A DNA stretch of 64,000 nucleotides. Source: an uncultured Rhodospirillales bacterium (GTDB taxonomy: Bacteria > Pseudomonadota > Alphaproteobacteria > ATCC43930 > CGMCC-115725). The position numbers and the translations under genes are program-made. Of this stretch, positions 8,387 through 17,114 are shown in pieces. The number at the start of each line of letters is the position of its first letter. Position 1 is the stretch's first letter. The notes beneath the pieces were generated by a model that was given only the letters and a program-made list of their open reading frames with translations, did no database searches and was not told where the DNA came from. The DNA is taken from NCBI GenBank assembly GCA_903828515.1, contig CAIKMD010000009.1:1-64000 (forward strand), given 5' to 3'.

Positions 8387-9549
8387 AGATTCTCTCCGTC
8401 TTCGGCACCCGCCCCGAGGCGATCAAGATGGCGCCCGTCGTCCAATTGCTCGCCCGCGAACCGGGCGTCGAAGCCCGCGTCTGCGTCACCGGCCAGCATC
8501 GCTCGATGCTCGATGCCGTGCTCGAATTGTTCGAAATCCATCCCGATGACGACCTCGACGTGATGAGCGCCAATCAGGGCCTCGTGCAGATCGCCAACAC
8601 CGTTCTCGCCGGCGTCACCAAGGTGATCGAGGAATTCCGCCCCGACCAGGTCCTCGTCCATGGCGACACCTCGACCGCGTTCGCCGCAGCACTCGCCGCG
8701 TTCTATTGCAAGGTACCGGTCGGCCATATCGAGGCGGGCCTGCGCACCGGCGACATCTACGCGCCCTTCCCCGAGGAAATGAACCGTCGCCTCGTCGACG
8801 CCATCGCCGAAACCTATTTCGCGCCGACCGATACCGCGCGCGACGCCCTTCTCGCCGAAGGCAAGGATCCCGCCCGCATCCTCGTCACCGGCAACACCGT
8901 GATCGACGCGCTGCTCCTGATGGTCGAACGCCTGAAGAAATCGCCGCGCCTCGAAGCCAAGATCGCCGGCGAGCTGCCCTTCCTCGATCCGGCGAAGAAA
9001 CTCATTCTCGTCACCGGCCACCGCCGCGAGAATTTCGGCGACGGGTTCGAACGCATCTGCACCGCGCTGGCGAAACTTGCCGAGCGGCCCGACGTGCAGA
9101 TCGTCTATCCGGTCCATCTCAATCCGAACGTGCAGGAACCGGTCCGCCGCATCCTCGGCAACCGACCCAACATCCGCCTCATCGAGCCGCAGGATTACCT
9201 GCCCTTCGTCTACCTGATGACGCGCGCGCATTTCATCGTCACCGATTCGGGCGGCATCCAGGAAGAAGCCCCCGCGCTCGGCAAGCCGGTTCTGGTTCTG
9301 CGCGACGTCACCGAACGCCCCGAAGCGGTCGCCGCCGGCACCATCCGTCTGGTCGGCACCGACGAGACCCGCATCCTCGCCGAAGCGACAAGGCTGCTCG
9401 ACGATCCCGCCGCTTACGCCGCGATGAGCCAGGCCATCAATCCCTACGGCGACGGTCACGCCGCCCAACGCATCGTCCGTCACCTCACCCGCCACATCAC
9501 CGCCGCCCCACAGCGTGCGCCCGCATCGATCAAGGAGCTTGTGTTATGA
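8377..9549 (+). CDS. wecB: UDP-N-acetylglucosamine 2-epimerase (non-hydrolysing)
   Basis: The enzyme converts UDP-GlcNAc to UDP-ManNAc. The 390-residue protein carries the family blocks [14 protein letters not shown] at the start, [39 protein letters not shown] with catalytic acidic residues, TGHRRENFG and [21 protein letters not shown]. The ATG at 8377 is preceded by GGCGGGAG and overlaps the glycosyltransferase. The stop overlaps the wecC start (ATGA at 9546-9549), so the three genes are translationally coupled. Confidence 0.95.
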   Translation: MRVKILSVFGTRPEAIKMAPVVQLLAREPGVEARVCVTGQHRSMLDAVLELFEIHPDDDLDVMSANQGLVQIANTVLAGVTKVIEEFRPDQVLVHGDTSTAFAAALAAFYCKVPVGHIEAGLRTGDIYAPFPEEMNRRLVDAIAETYFAPTDTARDALLAEGKDPARILVTGNTVIDALLLMVERLKKSPRLEAKIAGELPFLDPAKKLILVTGHRRENFGDGFERICTALAKLAERPDVQIVYPVHLNPNVQEPVRRILGNRPNIRLIEPQDYLPFVYLMTRAHFIVTDSGGIQEEAPALGKPVLVLRDVTERPEAVAAGTIRLVGTDETRILAEATRLLDDPAAYAAMSQAINPYGDGHAAQRIVRHLTRHITAAPQRAPASIKELVL

Positions 9550-10823
9550 AACGCGTCATCACCCCCAAGGCGCCCGCCTTCACCAAAGTCTCCGTGCTCG
9601 GGCTCGGCTATGTCGGGCTGCCGATGGCAGCGGTCATGGCGACGCGCGGCATCGAAGTGATCGGCATCGACGTCAACAAATCGGTGGTCGAAAAGATCAA
9701 CGCCGGCGGCATCCACATCGTCGAACCCGGTCTCGACATCGTCGTGCGCGGCGCGGTCGCGGCGGGCAATCTGCGCGCGTCCCTGACGCCCGAGCCGGCC
9801 GAAGCCTTCATCATCGCGGTGCCGACGCCGTTCAAGGAAAACAACGTTCCCGACATGCGCTATTGCGAGGAAGCCGCGCGCGCGATCGCGCCGGTTCTCA
9901 AAGCGGGCGATCTCGTCGTCCTCGAATCGACCTCGCCGGTCGGCACCACCGAAGACATCTCGCGCTGGATGGCGGCGATCCGCCCCGACCTCAAATTCCC
10001 GCATCAGCACGGCGAAGCCGCCGATATCTGCATCGCGCACAGCCCCGAGCGCATCCTGCCCGGCCGCGTGCTGATCGAGCTGGTCGCCAACAGCCGCATC
10101 ATCGGCGGCATCACCCCGAAATGCGCCCAGCGCGCCGCCGCGCTGTATCGCATGTTCGTCGAAGGCGAATTGCATTTGACCAACGCGCGCACCGCCGAAC
10201 TGGCCAAGCTCTCGGAGAACTCGTTCCGCGACGTCAACATCGCCTTCGCCAACGAATTGTCGATGGTGTGCGAGAAGGTCGGCGTCGATGTCTGGGAGAT
10301 GATCCGTCTCGCCAATTGCCATCCGCGCGTCAACATCCTGCAGCCCGGCCCCGGCGTCGGCGGCCACTGCATCGCGGTCGATCCGTGGTTCATCGTCCAC
10401 GCCGCACCGGAGGAAGCCCGCCTCATCCGCACCAGCCGCGAGATCAACGAGCACAAGGCCGAACACGTCGTCGATCGCGTGCGCCACGCGGCCGAACGCT
10501 TCCGCGCGCCGGTCATCGCGTGCCTGGGTCTGTCCTACAAAGCCGACATCGACGATCTGCGCGAAAGCCCGGCGGTCCACATCGTCAAGGAACTGGCCAA
10601 AGGCGACTTCCAGATCCTCGCGGTCGAACCCAACGTCCACGCCCTGCCGGCCGATCTGGCCGCCTGCGCCAATGTCGAACATGCCGACTTGGACGACGCG
10701 ATCGAGCGCGCCGACATCGTCGTCCTGCTGGTCGACCACAAGGAATTCAAGCTGGTGCCGAAAAGCGCCCTGCTCGCCCGCATCGTCGTCGACACCCGCG
10801 GCGTCTGGGCGGGCACGCCGTGA
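9546..10823 (+). CDS. wecC: UDP-N-acetyl-D-mannosamine dehydrogenase
   Basis: It oxidises UDP-ManNAc to UDP-ManNAcA with two NAD+, following WecB in the same operon. The 425-residue protein shows the N-terminal NAD site [17 protein letters not shown], the [12 protein letters not shown] loop, the central helix with [20 protein letters not shown], and the catalytic cysteine block [15 protein letters not shown]. The C-terminal UDP-binding domain has [18 protein letters not shown]. The product would be an acidic sugar donor for exopolysaccharide. An AAGGAG site precedes the ATG. Confidence 0.93.
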   Translation: MKRVITPKAPAFTKVSVLGLGYVGLPMAAVMATRGIEVIGIDVNKSVVEKINAGGIHIVEPGLDIVVRGAVAAGNLRASLTPEPAEAFIIAVPTPFKENNVPDMRYCEEAARAIAPVLKAGDLVVLESTSPVGTTEDISRWMAAIRPDLKFPHQHGEAADICIAHSPERILPGRVLIELVANSRIIGGITPKCAQRAAALYRMFVEGELHLTNARTAELAKLSENSFRDVNIAFANELSMVCEKVGVDVWEMIRLANCHPRVNILQPGPGVGGHCIAVDPWFIVHAAPEEARLIRTSREINEHKAEHVVDRVRHAAERFRAPVIACLGLSYKADIDDLRESPAVHIVKELAKGDFQILAVEPNVHALPADLAACANVEHADLDDAIERADIVVLLVDHKEFKLVPKSALLARIVVDTRGVWAGTP

Positions 10824-12119
10824 TCAAGACGGCAATTTCCACCCGGGAATAGCCTCGATGTACGGTGACGCCTCAACCGATATGTTCACATCGAAGATCG
10901 CGGCAAGCTTTCTGACCCGATCCCCGATGACGCGAATGATATTTTCCGCGTTGAAATAGCCGAGCTCCGGTCGAAGCTTTTCGGCGGCCGGCAAGATTTC
11001 GGTCGCGAGTTTGATGACCAGGTCGCGGACATAGTTGAAACGGATACCCGCCGTTTTGGCGATGGCTTCCCAATCTGATCGAGAGACGACCTCCGGATCG
11101 GAAGCAACGCCGTAACGCATCGCGAGATCCGTTGTCAGTCCTTTATAAATTCGCGTGCAGACGAGATCATAGAGAGGGGCCAGCGTCGGGGCGCGTACAT
11201 CGCGCTCATGAACCAGCGAGTAATTCTTGGCATGCGCGTCGGCATTGCCGATCAGGTAATTATAAGCGAGCGCGATGATGAACCTTTGTCGTTCAAGCGC
11301 CGGCGTTCGGGTCTTGTTCAAGAGGAGGAAACATTCTTCCAGTCCGGGGCCGGTCTTTTCGCCTTCGTCGTTGATTTCGTATTTTCGAGCGGGCTCATAG
11401 CCGAGCGCCTGGCAGAAATCTTCCTGATGCTTTTCCCGAATATTTTCGTCGTCCGAAATGCGATCATAACGTTCGACAAGAATGAACTTCCTGCCGCCGG
11501 CTTCGCGTAATTCGACGTTCGCCACCTCGAGCCCGAGACGTTCGGCGAGCTTCAGGCAAAACGCTTCGTTTTGGGGCAGATCGGGATAGTCGGCGCTGGC
11601 GACCTTCACGATATGAGTCGAAAGCGATCCGCCGAGCGGCTTGTATATCGCCCCGTTGTAGAGTCGAACCGCGGTTTTCAGTTGAACGCCGGCAACGGAC
11701 AGCCGGGCGCGATTGTCTCGGGCAAAGATCGGAACGTTACTGATATCGGCGATTTCGGTGTCGAGCGATTGGCCCGCGAGCAGCTCATAGTCTTTTGGAA
11801 TATTCGGCGACGCGCCAGGAGGAAGAAGGCGTATCGCGCCGGCACATTCCGCGCCATAAGACTGAAGCAGTTTGAAAGTTTCGTAGACCTGAAGTCTTTT
11901 CTGCGCCGCCGCGCGCTCGAGAGCGCCACCTTCCGGCAACAGCCCGGAGAAAAACGGCCGGCAGGCGCGATCGTCGTAAGGCGTTGCGCTGGCGGGAAGC
12001 GAGATCGAGATCGGTGGGCTTTGCGCGCTTTGATACGCGAAGCTCATCCTTCCTTGGTCGTCACTCGCCAGAGTGCCAACGCGTTCTTCCGATAGATACG
12101 CGTCGAGGCTTTCCGTCAT
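10824..12119 (-). CDS. hipA: HipA-family Ser/Thr kinase toxin
   Basis: HipA kinases phosphorylate aminoacyl-tRNA synthetases (GltX in E. coli) and slow growth until neutralised by HipB. The 431-residue protein has the usual N-subdomain (LPEGGALERAAAQ, residues 61-73), the SVAGVQLK loop at 141-148, ATP-site HIVK at 169-172, ERYDR at 216-220, and the catalytic loop GNADAHAKN at 291-299 with putative catalytic Asp294, then the metal-binding PLYDLV. All key kinase motifs are present. It starts within the hipB stop (ATGA overlap), so translation is coupled. Its stop is directly next to that of wecC. Confidence 0.9.
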   Translation of the reverse strand: MTESLDAYLSEERVGTLASDDQGRMSFAYQSAQSPPISISLPASATPYDDRACRPFFSGLLPEGGALERAAAQKRLQVYETFKLLQSYGAECAGAIRLLPPGASPNIPKDYELLAGQSLDTEIADISNVPIFARDNRARLSVAGVQLKTAVRLYNGAIYKPLGGSLSTHIVKVASADYPDLPQNEAFCLKLAERLGLEVANVELREAGGRKFILVERYDRISDDENIREKHQEDFCQALGYEPARKYEINDEGEKTGPGLEECFLLLNKTRTPALERQRFIIALAYNYLIGNADAHAKNYSLVHERDVRAPTLAPLYDLVCTRIYKGLTTDLAMRYGVASDPEVVSRSDWEAIAKTAGIRFNYVRDLVIKLATEILPAAEKLRPELGYFNAENIIRVIGDRVRKLAAIFDVNISVEASPYIEAIPGWKLPS

Positions 12120-12331
12120 CGGCGTCTCGCATAGAGATCGATACCGAGAGCCTGCAGCACGGCGAAAATCAGGGAGACGCGAGCCGTCGGCTTGCCGCGT
12201 TCGAGTTCGTTCAGGAAAACAATCGAGACATTGGCGAGGCTGGCGAGAGCCGATTGGGTAAGTCCCAACTCCGACCGCCGGCTTTTCACCAAAGCGCCAA
12301 GAACATTCGAGTCCGATACGGGCTCATCCAC
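12116..12331 (-). CDS. hipB: HipB-type XRE-family antitoxin
   Basis: The 71-residue protein is a single helix-turn-helix domain: VKSRRSELGLTQSALASLAN, VSIVFLNELERGKPTARVS and LIFAVLQALGIDLY are the Cro/C1-type helices, in the usual HipB layout. It would bind HipA and repress its own operon. The start is GTG at 12331; no in-frame ATG is available. The ATGA overlap with hipA fits a toxin-antitoxin operon. Three identical palindromes lie just upstream and are the obvious operators. Confidence 0.9.
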   Translation of the reverse strand: MDEPVSDSNVLGALVKSRRSELGLTQSALASLANVSIVFLNELERGKPTARVSLIFAVLQALGIDLYARRR

Positions 12332-12346
12332 AGCACGATACCCATG

Positions 12347-12364
12347 ATTAAGCGATCGCTTAAT
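12347..12364. promoter_or_regulatory. hipBA operator O1
   Basis: Perfect 18-bp palindrome attaagcgatcgcttaat, 15 bases upstream of the hipB start codon. It overlaps the proposed -10 region, where bound HipB would block RNA polymerase. Its flank ccatg is the mirror image of that of O2. Confidence 0.8.
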
Positions 12365-12390
12365 ATTTGAGGGTAAACGGCAATAGTCAA
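12360..12390 (-). promoter_or_regulatory. Candidate hipBA promoter
   Basis: On the minus strand TTGACT (12385-12390) is a good -35 box. The -10 is either AATATT (12362-12367, 17-base spacer) or TATTAA (12360-12365, 19-base spacer). The promoter lies between operators O2 and O1 and overlaps O1, which would give a leader of only about 20 bases before the hipB GTG. Confidence 0.5.
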
Positions 12391-12396
12391 CCCCTT

Positions 12397-12414
12397 ATTA
12401 AGCGATCGCTTAAT
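12397..12414. promoter_or_regulatory. hipBA operator O2
   Basis: Second exact copy of attaagcgatcgcttaat, centred 50 bases from O1 and just upstream of the putative -35 box. With the flanking catgg it forms a 23-base inverted copy of O1. Confidence 0.8.
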
Positions 12415-12445
12415 CATGGTGGCAGGAACCTCGCCGAACCTAATT

Positions 12446-12463
12446 ATTAAGCGATCGCTTAAT
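12446..12463. promoter_or_regulatory. hipBA operator O3
   Basis: Third exact copy of attaagcgatcgcttaat, centred 49 bases from O2. It lies 20 bases from the stop of the ridA-like gene, so it occupies the rest of the intergenic space. The near-equal spacing suggests that bound HipB dimers could interact or loop the DNA. Confidence 0.75.
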
Positions 12464-12483
12464 AAATCGGGCAAAGCCCTTGA

Positions 12484-12861
12484 TCAAGCCTTGTACGCGA
12501 TGATCTCGACCTGAACGATGCCGGCGTGGATCGGCGCCTCGAAGGTGCGGCGCGCCGGGCGGCGTTTGGGATCGGGGAAATATTCCGCCCAGTATTTCAG
12601 CGGGACCTGGCGGTCCTTGTCGCTCTTCACATAGATCGTGATCTTGGCGACATCGTCGAGCGTCATGCCCGCCTCTTCCAGCACGCGCTTCATGTTGGCG
12701 AAGGCGTTGCGCGACTGTTCCTCGACGCCGTCGGGCATCTTGCCGCTGACCGGGTCCTTGCCGTTGATCGCGCCCGACACCAGCAACGGCCCGATCCGGC
12801 AGGCGATCGGCGAGGCCTCGGGATGTTCGAGACCTTTGATGTTGATGACCTGTTGCGTCAT
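12484..12861 (-). CDS. RidA/YjgF/YER057c/UK114 family protein
   Basis: RidA-type proteins are trimeric enamine/imine deaminases or related pathway enzymes. The 125-residue protein shows CRIGPLLVSGAINGKDPVSG, the SRNAFANMKRVLEEAGMTLDDVAKITIYV block, and the C-terminal PARRTFEAPIH..VQVEIIAYKA. The usual catalytic Arg of R-P-A-R is at PARRTFEAP. The start at 12861 follows a strong AGGAGG. The next gene upstream (23 bases away) is a cupin, and the pair probably works in one unknown catabolic step. Confidence 0.85.
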   Translation of the reverse strand: MTQQVINIKGLEHPEASPIACRIGPLLVSGAINGKDPVSGKMPDGVEEQSRNAFANMKRVLEEAGMTLDDVAKITIYVKSDKDRQVPLKYWAEYFPDPKRRPARRTFEAPIHAGIVQVEIIAYKA

Positions 12862-12884
12862 GGAATCCTCCTGAGTGAAATTCG

Positions 12885-13457
12885 TCAGCCGAAATTCGCC
12901 GCGAGACCGGGTTCGAACTCGCCGTCGATCAGCACGAAGGCGATCGTGCAGGGCGCGTTCGAGCGGTTGCTCCAGGCGTGGTTGGTGCCGCATTGGACCA
13001 CCACGTCGCCCGTCTTCAGATGCACGTCGGTCTCGTCGAGCACCATGACGATCTCGCCCGAGAGAATGATCGCATAGTCGATCGTCTCGGTGCGGTGCAT
13101 CAGCGGATGGCGTCCGCCCTTGCCGAACGTCCGCGCGGTTTCGTTGCCAAGCGCGGCAAAATGTTCGCGCGAGGATTCGGCATTCATGTTTCGGATCGCC
13201 TCCGATTCCGGCGGCACGTGATTGATGCGCACGACGGTGCCGCGCTTGCCTGGCATCTGGCGGCGCGGCCCGAGTGTCGGCTCTTCCGGCACCGCGACGA
13301 TCGGCGCCGGCGTCTCGGACGTGCGCCAGAGATCGGTCGACCAGTTCTCCGGATTGGTCGGATTGATATGGACGAAGGGAGTGGGTCCGTCCGAGATCAC
13401 GATCGCCTTGCCGTTGCGATCATGGCCGGTCACGACCCGGCGAATGGGTTCTGCCAC
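12885..13457 (-). CDS. Cupin-domain protein
   Basis: The 190-residue protein has a single C-terminal cupin barrel. MHRTETIDYAIILSGEIVMVLDETDVHLKTGDVVVQCGTNHAW contains motif 1 (H-x3-4-E-x6-G) and motif 2 (G-D..H), giving likely metal ligands His, Glu and His. Related proteins sit in catabolic operons, often beside RidA-like or dehydrogenase genes. The substrate is unknown. It lies 23 bases upstream of the ridA-like gene on the same strand and is probably co-transcribed with it. Confidence 0.75.
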   Translation of the reverse strand: MAEPIRRVVTGHDRNGKAIVISDGPTPFVHINPTNPENWSTDLWRTSETPAPIVAVPEEPTLGPRRQMPGKRGTVVRINHVPPESEAIRNMNAESSREHFAALGNETARTFGKGGRHPLMHRTETIDYAIILSGEIVMVLDETDVHLKTGDVVVQCGTNHAWSNRSNAPCTIAFVLIDGEFEPGLAANFG

Positions 13458-13490
13458 GACGATCCTCCCTCGTTGGCGGCGCGCGAGCGC

Positions 13491-14600
13491 TTAATCGACC
13501 GCCGCGTTTTCGAGCTTGTCGCGCTCGCTCCGGCGCAGTTTCACGCTGTCGGATTTGAGTTGGCCGCAGGCAGCGAGAATATCGCGGCCGCGCGGCGCGC
13601 GTACCGGCGAGGCATAACCCGCCGCGTTGACGATATCGCTGAACGCGTTGATCGCATTGTTCGACGAGCATTCATAAGGCGCGCCGGGCCACGCGTTGAA
13701 CGGGATGAGATTGACCTTGGCCGGGATACCCTCGATCAGCCGCACGAGTTCGCGCGCCTCGGCCGGGCTGTCGTTGACGCCTTTCAGCATCACGTATTCG
13801 AAGGTGATCCGGCGCGCATTGCTGGCGGCGGGATAGTTCCGGCACGCCTCGAGCAATTGGGCCAACGGATATTTCTTGTTGATCGGCACCAGCACGTCGC
13901 GCAATTCGTCGTTCACCGCATGGAGCGAGATCGCGAGATTGACCGCGAGTTCCTCGCCGCAGCGCGCGATCAGCGGCACGACGCCGGCGGTCGACAGCGT
14001 GATCTTGCGGCGCGACACCGACAGGCCTTCGCCGTCCATGACGATCTTCAGCGCCTTCGCCACGTTGTCGTAATTATAAAGCGGCTCGCCCATCCCCATC
14101 ATGACGATGTTGGTGAGCTGGCGGTTGTCGGGCGGCGACGGCCATTCGCCGAGGCTGTCGCGCGCCAGCATGATCTGGCCGACGATCTCGGACGCGTCGA
14201 GGTTGCGCACGAGCTTCTGCGTGCCGGTATGACAAAACCTGCAATTGAGCGTGCAGCCGACCTGCGAGGAGACGCAGAGCGTGCCGCGATCCTCCTCGGG
14301 GATATGGACGCATTCCGCCTCGTTGCCATCGGCAAAGCGCATCAACCATTTGCGCGTGCCGTCTTCGGATTTGAGCGCGCGCGATTCGACCGGCCGCTCC
14401 ACGACATAGGACTCAGCGAGTTGCGCGCGGAAAGATTTGGCGAGCGTGGTCATCGCCGCGAAGTCGGTCGCGCCGCGGTGATAGATCCAGTGCCACAATT
14501 GGCGCGCGCGGAAAGGCTCGCTGCCGATCGTCTTCATTTCGGCAGCCAGCTCGTCGCGGCTCAGGCCGATCAGGTTTTTCTTGGGGGTCGGGTCGGTCAT
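13491..14600 (-). CDS. rlmN: Dual-specificity rRNA/tRNA adenine-C2 methyltransferase
   Basis: RlmN is a radical-SAM enzyme that methylates A2503 of 23S rRNA and A37 of some tRNAs. The 369-residue protein has the cluster-binding C-x3-C-x2-C motif CTLNCRFC (Cys116, 120, 123), the SSQVGC lead-in, [12 protein letters not shown], and a C-terminal ILAACGQL with the second catalytic Cys. The ATG at 14600 is preferred over longer frames because it begins the conserved region ([16 protein letters not shown]). The gene is complete and isolated. Confidence 0.94.
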   Translation of the reverse strand: MTDPTPKKNLIGLSRDELAAEMKTIGSEPFRARQLWHWIYHRGATDFAAMTTLAKSFRAQLAESYVVERPVESRALKSEDGTRKWLMRFADGNEAECVHIPEEDRGTLCVSSQVGCTLNCRFCHTGTQKLVRNLDASEIVGQIMLARDSLGEWPSPPDNRQLTNIVMMGMGEPLYNYDNVAKALKIVMDGEGLSVSRRKITLSTAGVVPLIARCGEELAVNLAISLHAVNDELRDVLVPINKKYPLAQLLEACRNYPAASNARRITFEYVMLKGVNDSPAEARELVRLIEGIPAKVNLIPFNAWPGAPYECSSNNAINAFSDIVNAAGYASPVRAPRGRDILAACGQLKSDSVKLRRSERDKLENAAVD

Positions 14601-14665
14601 GTCCCGCTCATATAAGGCGCAGACGCCGCCGGCGCAAAGAAAATGGGCTTTATCGCGCCCCGCGT

Positions 14666-15379
14666 TCAGGCCTCGGGATCGCCCGGCAGATGGTAAATGT
14701 GGTTCTGAACGATGGCATTGGGCTGCCGATAATAGGCCATCACGTCGAGAATTCCCGGGGGGATGGGGTCGTAGGCATGCCATATCTTGATCGGGCCGAT
14801 ATAGACCCGTTCGAGCAAGGCGCGGAAGTTCCAGTTGCGCGGCAGGACGAAGGGCGAGATTCCGGTTTCAGCAACCGCCAAGGCGAAACTCCCCTGGTCC
14901 GCCGCCCGCATGATCGCGAGCTTCCCGTCCTGGTAAAACCGGATCGAGGAATCGAGCGTCGGCGCGATTGCCGCCCAGGCATCGAAGGTCGGCTTGGCGC
15001 GCTCGGTGAAGAAGATCACGCCGGTATTGTATTCGACGATGTCGCCGTAATTGGCGAGCCCGGTATGGCGGCGAGCCCACGGCGCCTCGCAGATGCAGAT
15101 CGCCAGCCCGAACTGTCGCGCCTTTTCGAAACCGAAATCGAGGCGGTCGAGCACGATCGTATCGGCGTCGAGAAAGAGCGTCTCGCGAAACGGCGACCGC
15201 GCATAGATGTTCGCCTTGGCGAGGAGGCTCTCTTGCGAATTGGGATCGGCGTCGATCCGGACGACTTCGATCGGGAGTTCCGGGTGGCTCGCCTTGACCG
15301 AAGCGATCGAACGTTGCAGCACGGGCTCGACGTTGCTGCCCCACACCATATAGAGAACGCCGCGTTCCTGCTTCTCCAT
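14666..15379 (-). CDS. GT-A-like glycosyltransferase family protein, paralogue 1
   Basis: The 237-residue protein starts [13 protein letters not shown] and contains [12 protein letters not shown] near residue 70, a D-x-D motif like those that hold the metal and nucleotide-sugar in GT-A enzymes. The segment [10 protein letters not shown] and YNTGVIFFT are shared with a second protein in this window (53205-53891), so the two are clear paralogues. It probably transfers a sugar in the cytoplasm, but donor and acceptor are unknown. An AAAGGATC site precedes the ATG. Confidence 0.7.
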   Translation of the reverse strand: MEKQERGVLYMVWGSNVEPVLQRSIASVKASHPELPIEVVRIDADPNSQESLLAKANIYARSPFRETLFLDADTIVLDRLDFGFEKARQFGLAICICEAPWARRHTGLANYGDIVEYNTGVIFFTERAKPTFDAWAAIAPTLDSSIRFYQDGKLAIMRAADQGSFALAVAETGISPFVLPRNWNFRALLERVYIGPIKIWHAYDPIPPGILDVMAYYRQPNAIVQNHIYHLPGDPEA

Positions 15380-15428
15380 GATCGATCCTTTGAGGTCGCG
15401 CGCCGCCGGTCGCGCGCGTCGGCGGCCG

Positions 15429-15980
15429 CTAGCGTTTGACGCCGCAGTTTTTGTCGATGAGCGTCAGCGCCTGGCCGAACCCGTCGAGCGGATAGGTATC
15501 GATGCTCGTCGCGCCTTTTTCCGGCGTCGCCTTGACCAGGGCGACTTTGCCTTTGCTCAGCGCGACGGTGATCGCCTTGTCGGTCGCGGCATCGGGCGCC
15601 CAGGCGGCGTCCTTGTTGGTGAAGAGCGAATATTTCTTGCCGTCGATATCGATTTCGGCGGGCGCGCCGGGCTTGGCCACATAGCCGAGGGTGAAGTTGA
15701 CGACGTTCACCGCGTTATCGCCGGGCCGATGAGTGACGCTGCCGCTCAGGGCCTTGCGCGCCGGAACGCTTTTCGTCGGATGGCCGACCAGATAACACAC
15801 CAGCGTCTTCTTTTCGCCGGTCGCATAGGCGCTCCAGGCTTTGACGATGCCGAGGGCCTTCGGGCCCGCCGCCGGAGCGGCGACGGCCGGTTTGGGAGCG
15901 GGCTTGGCATCGGCGGCATAAGCCGCGATCGGCGCCAAGGCGAGGAACGATGCCGCCAGAGCGGGGAATAGCGAACGCAT
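15429..15980 (-). CDS. Secreted IalB-like protein
   Basis: The 183-residue protein has a signal peptide (SFLALAPIAAYAADAKP, cleavage likely after AYA) and a Pro/Ala-rich linker. The rest (KAWSAYATGEKKTLVCYLVG, VAKPGAPAEIDIDGKKYSLF) resembles the invasion-associated locus B fold common in alphaproteobacteria. Two cysteines remain in the mature part. IalB proteins are periplasmic and their general function is not settled. The ATG at 15980 follows AAGGTGGG. It lies 49 bases upstream of the glycosyltransferase-like gene on the same strand. Confidence 0.6.
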   Translation of the reverse strand: MRSLFPALAASFLALAPIAAYAADAKPAPKPAVAAPAAGPKALGIVKAWSAYATGEKKTLVCYLVGHPTKSVPARKALSGSVTHRPGDNAVNVVNFTLGYVAKPGAPAEIDIDGKKYSLFTNKDAAWAPDAATDKAITVALSKGKVALVKATPEKGATSIDTYPLDGFGQALTLIDKNCGVKR

Positions 15981-16128
15981 AACCCACCTTAACCAAAGCG
16001 CGCCGCGCATTCCAACCCGGTTTTACGTTGGCAATGCCGCGACAAAACGCATCGGCGCTTGCCGCGTAAAAAAAACTCGCAACCGCGAATGGCCGGTCTA
16101 TGATGGTTTGGTTAACGAGGGGGAAGTC

Positions 16129-16692
16129 ATGGGCGCGATTAGAATTGCGCGACCAGAGGATGCCAAAGCGATCGCCAGGATCGAAGTCGAGACCTGGCGC
16201 TCAACCTATGCCGGCATGCTCCCCGACCGCGTCCTCGTCAACATGTCCGAACGCCGACAGACCGCATCCTGGGCGAGTTTCCTGCGCCACCGGCCCGAAG
16301 ATGTGTCGGTCGCGACCGCCACCAACGGCACGATCCAGGGCTTCGGCAATTGCGGCACCCAGCGCGACAGCACGATCCGTTTCGCCGGCGAGGTCTACAC
16401 GCTTTATGTCGCGCCCGACCGGCAGAGTCAGGGCCTCGGCCGTTCCATTCTGATGTCCTTGTTCCAGCGACTCGTCGATACCGGCCACGCCACCGCGCTG
16501 GTCTGGGTCGTGCGCGCCAACCCCGCGCGGTTTTTCTATGAGCGCCTGGGCGGCCAGCAGATCATGCACCGCCCGATCCCGGTCGGCGGCCAGCAGGTCG
16601 AAGCCGTCGCCTATGGCTGGCGCGATCTCGGCGCGGTGCTCGCCGGCACCGCCAAGAGCGGCGATGGCCTCACCGGCGACTCGCTGAACTAA
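16129..16692 (+). CDS. GNAT-family N-acetyltransferase
   Basis: The 187-residue protein starts IRIARPEDAKAIARIEVETW, a typical GNAT beginning, and carries the acetyl-CoA loop VAPDRQSQGLGRSILMSL (Q/R-x-x-G-x-G/A). It ends with the ALVWVVRANPARFFYERLGG strand-helix. The YTLYV motif before the loop is also typical. The substrate is unknown. The ATG at 16129 follows GAGGGGGAAG, while an upstream TTG at 16108 has no ribosome site. Confidence 0.85.
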   Translation: MGAIRIARPEDAKAIARIEVETWRSTYAGMLPDRVLVNMSERRQTASWASFLRHRPEDVSVATATNGTIQGFGNCGTQRDSTIRFAGEVYTLYVAPDRQSQGLGRSILMSLFQRLVDTGHATALVWVVRANPARFFYERLGGQQIMHRPIPVGGQQVEAVAYGWRDLGAVLAGTAKSGDGLTGDSLN

Positions 16693-16721
16693 GTCGACAT
16701 CCGGTCGCCGTTACGGTTCGG

Positions 16722-17045
16722 CTAGGGCGTAGCGCCCAACCGCTGCAAGTTTTCCGTTAAGTCGAGATAGCGGTCGAGTTGCATCGCGCGACGATAATCG
16801 GCAATGGCTTGGGCCCGAAGCCCCATCTGCTCGAAGGCGACGCCGCGGTGCATGTAGTCGTCACCGGTCTCCTCTTCCGACTCCTGACCGGATTCGATTA
16901 CCTTGGTGCAGGCATTGACGCGCGCCGGGTAGGAGTCTGCCCACGCGCATTGCTCCCCCAGATCGTCCATCATCTGGTCACTCAATTGAGCCCAAGCCGG
17001 GAACGCGACCACAACTAATGCCAGAGCGAATAGAATCCCGCGCAA
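16722..17045 (-). CDS. Small secreted TPR-like protein
   Basis: The 107-residue protein has a signal peptide (GILFALALVVVAFPAWA) with cleavage before QLSD. The mature part contains two cysteines and one TPR-like helix pair (GDDYMHRGVAFEQMGLRAQA, IADYRRAMQLD). The start is TTG at 17045, chosen because GGGGAGGGG lies five bases before it. It is probably a periplasmic adaptor, with no further prediction possible. The gene faces away from the GNAT gene and stands alone. Confidence 0.65.
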   Translation of the reverse strand: MRGILFALALVVVAFPAWAQLSDQMMDDLGEQCAWADSYPARVNACTKVIESGQESEEETGDDYMHRGVAFEQMGLRAQAIADYRRAMQLDRYLDLTENLQRLGATP

Positions 17046-17114
17046 GGTATCCCCTCCCCCAAAGTGCGCGGCGACACTAACACGGGGTAGAACCGACCTA
17101 AGAACGAAATTGAT

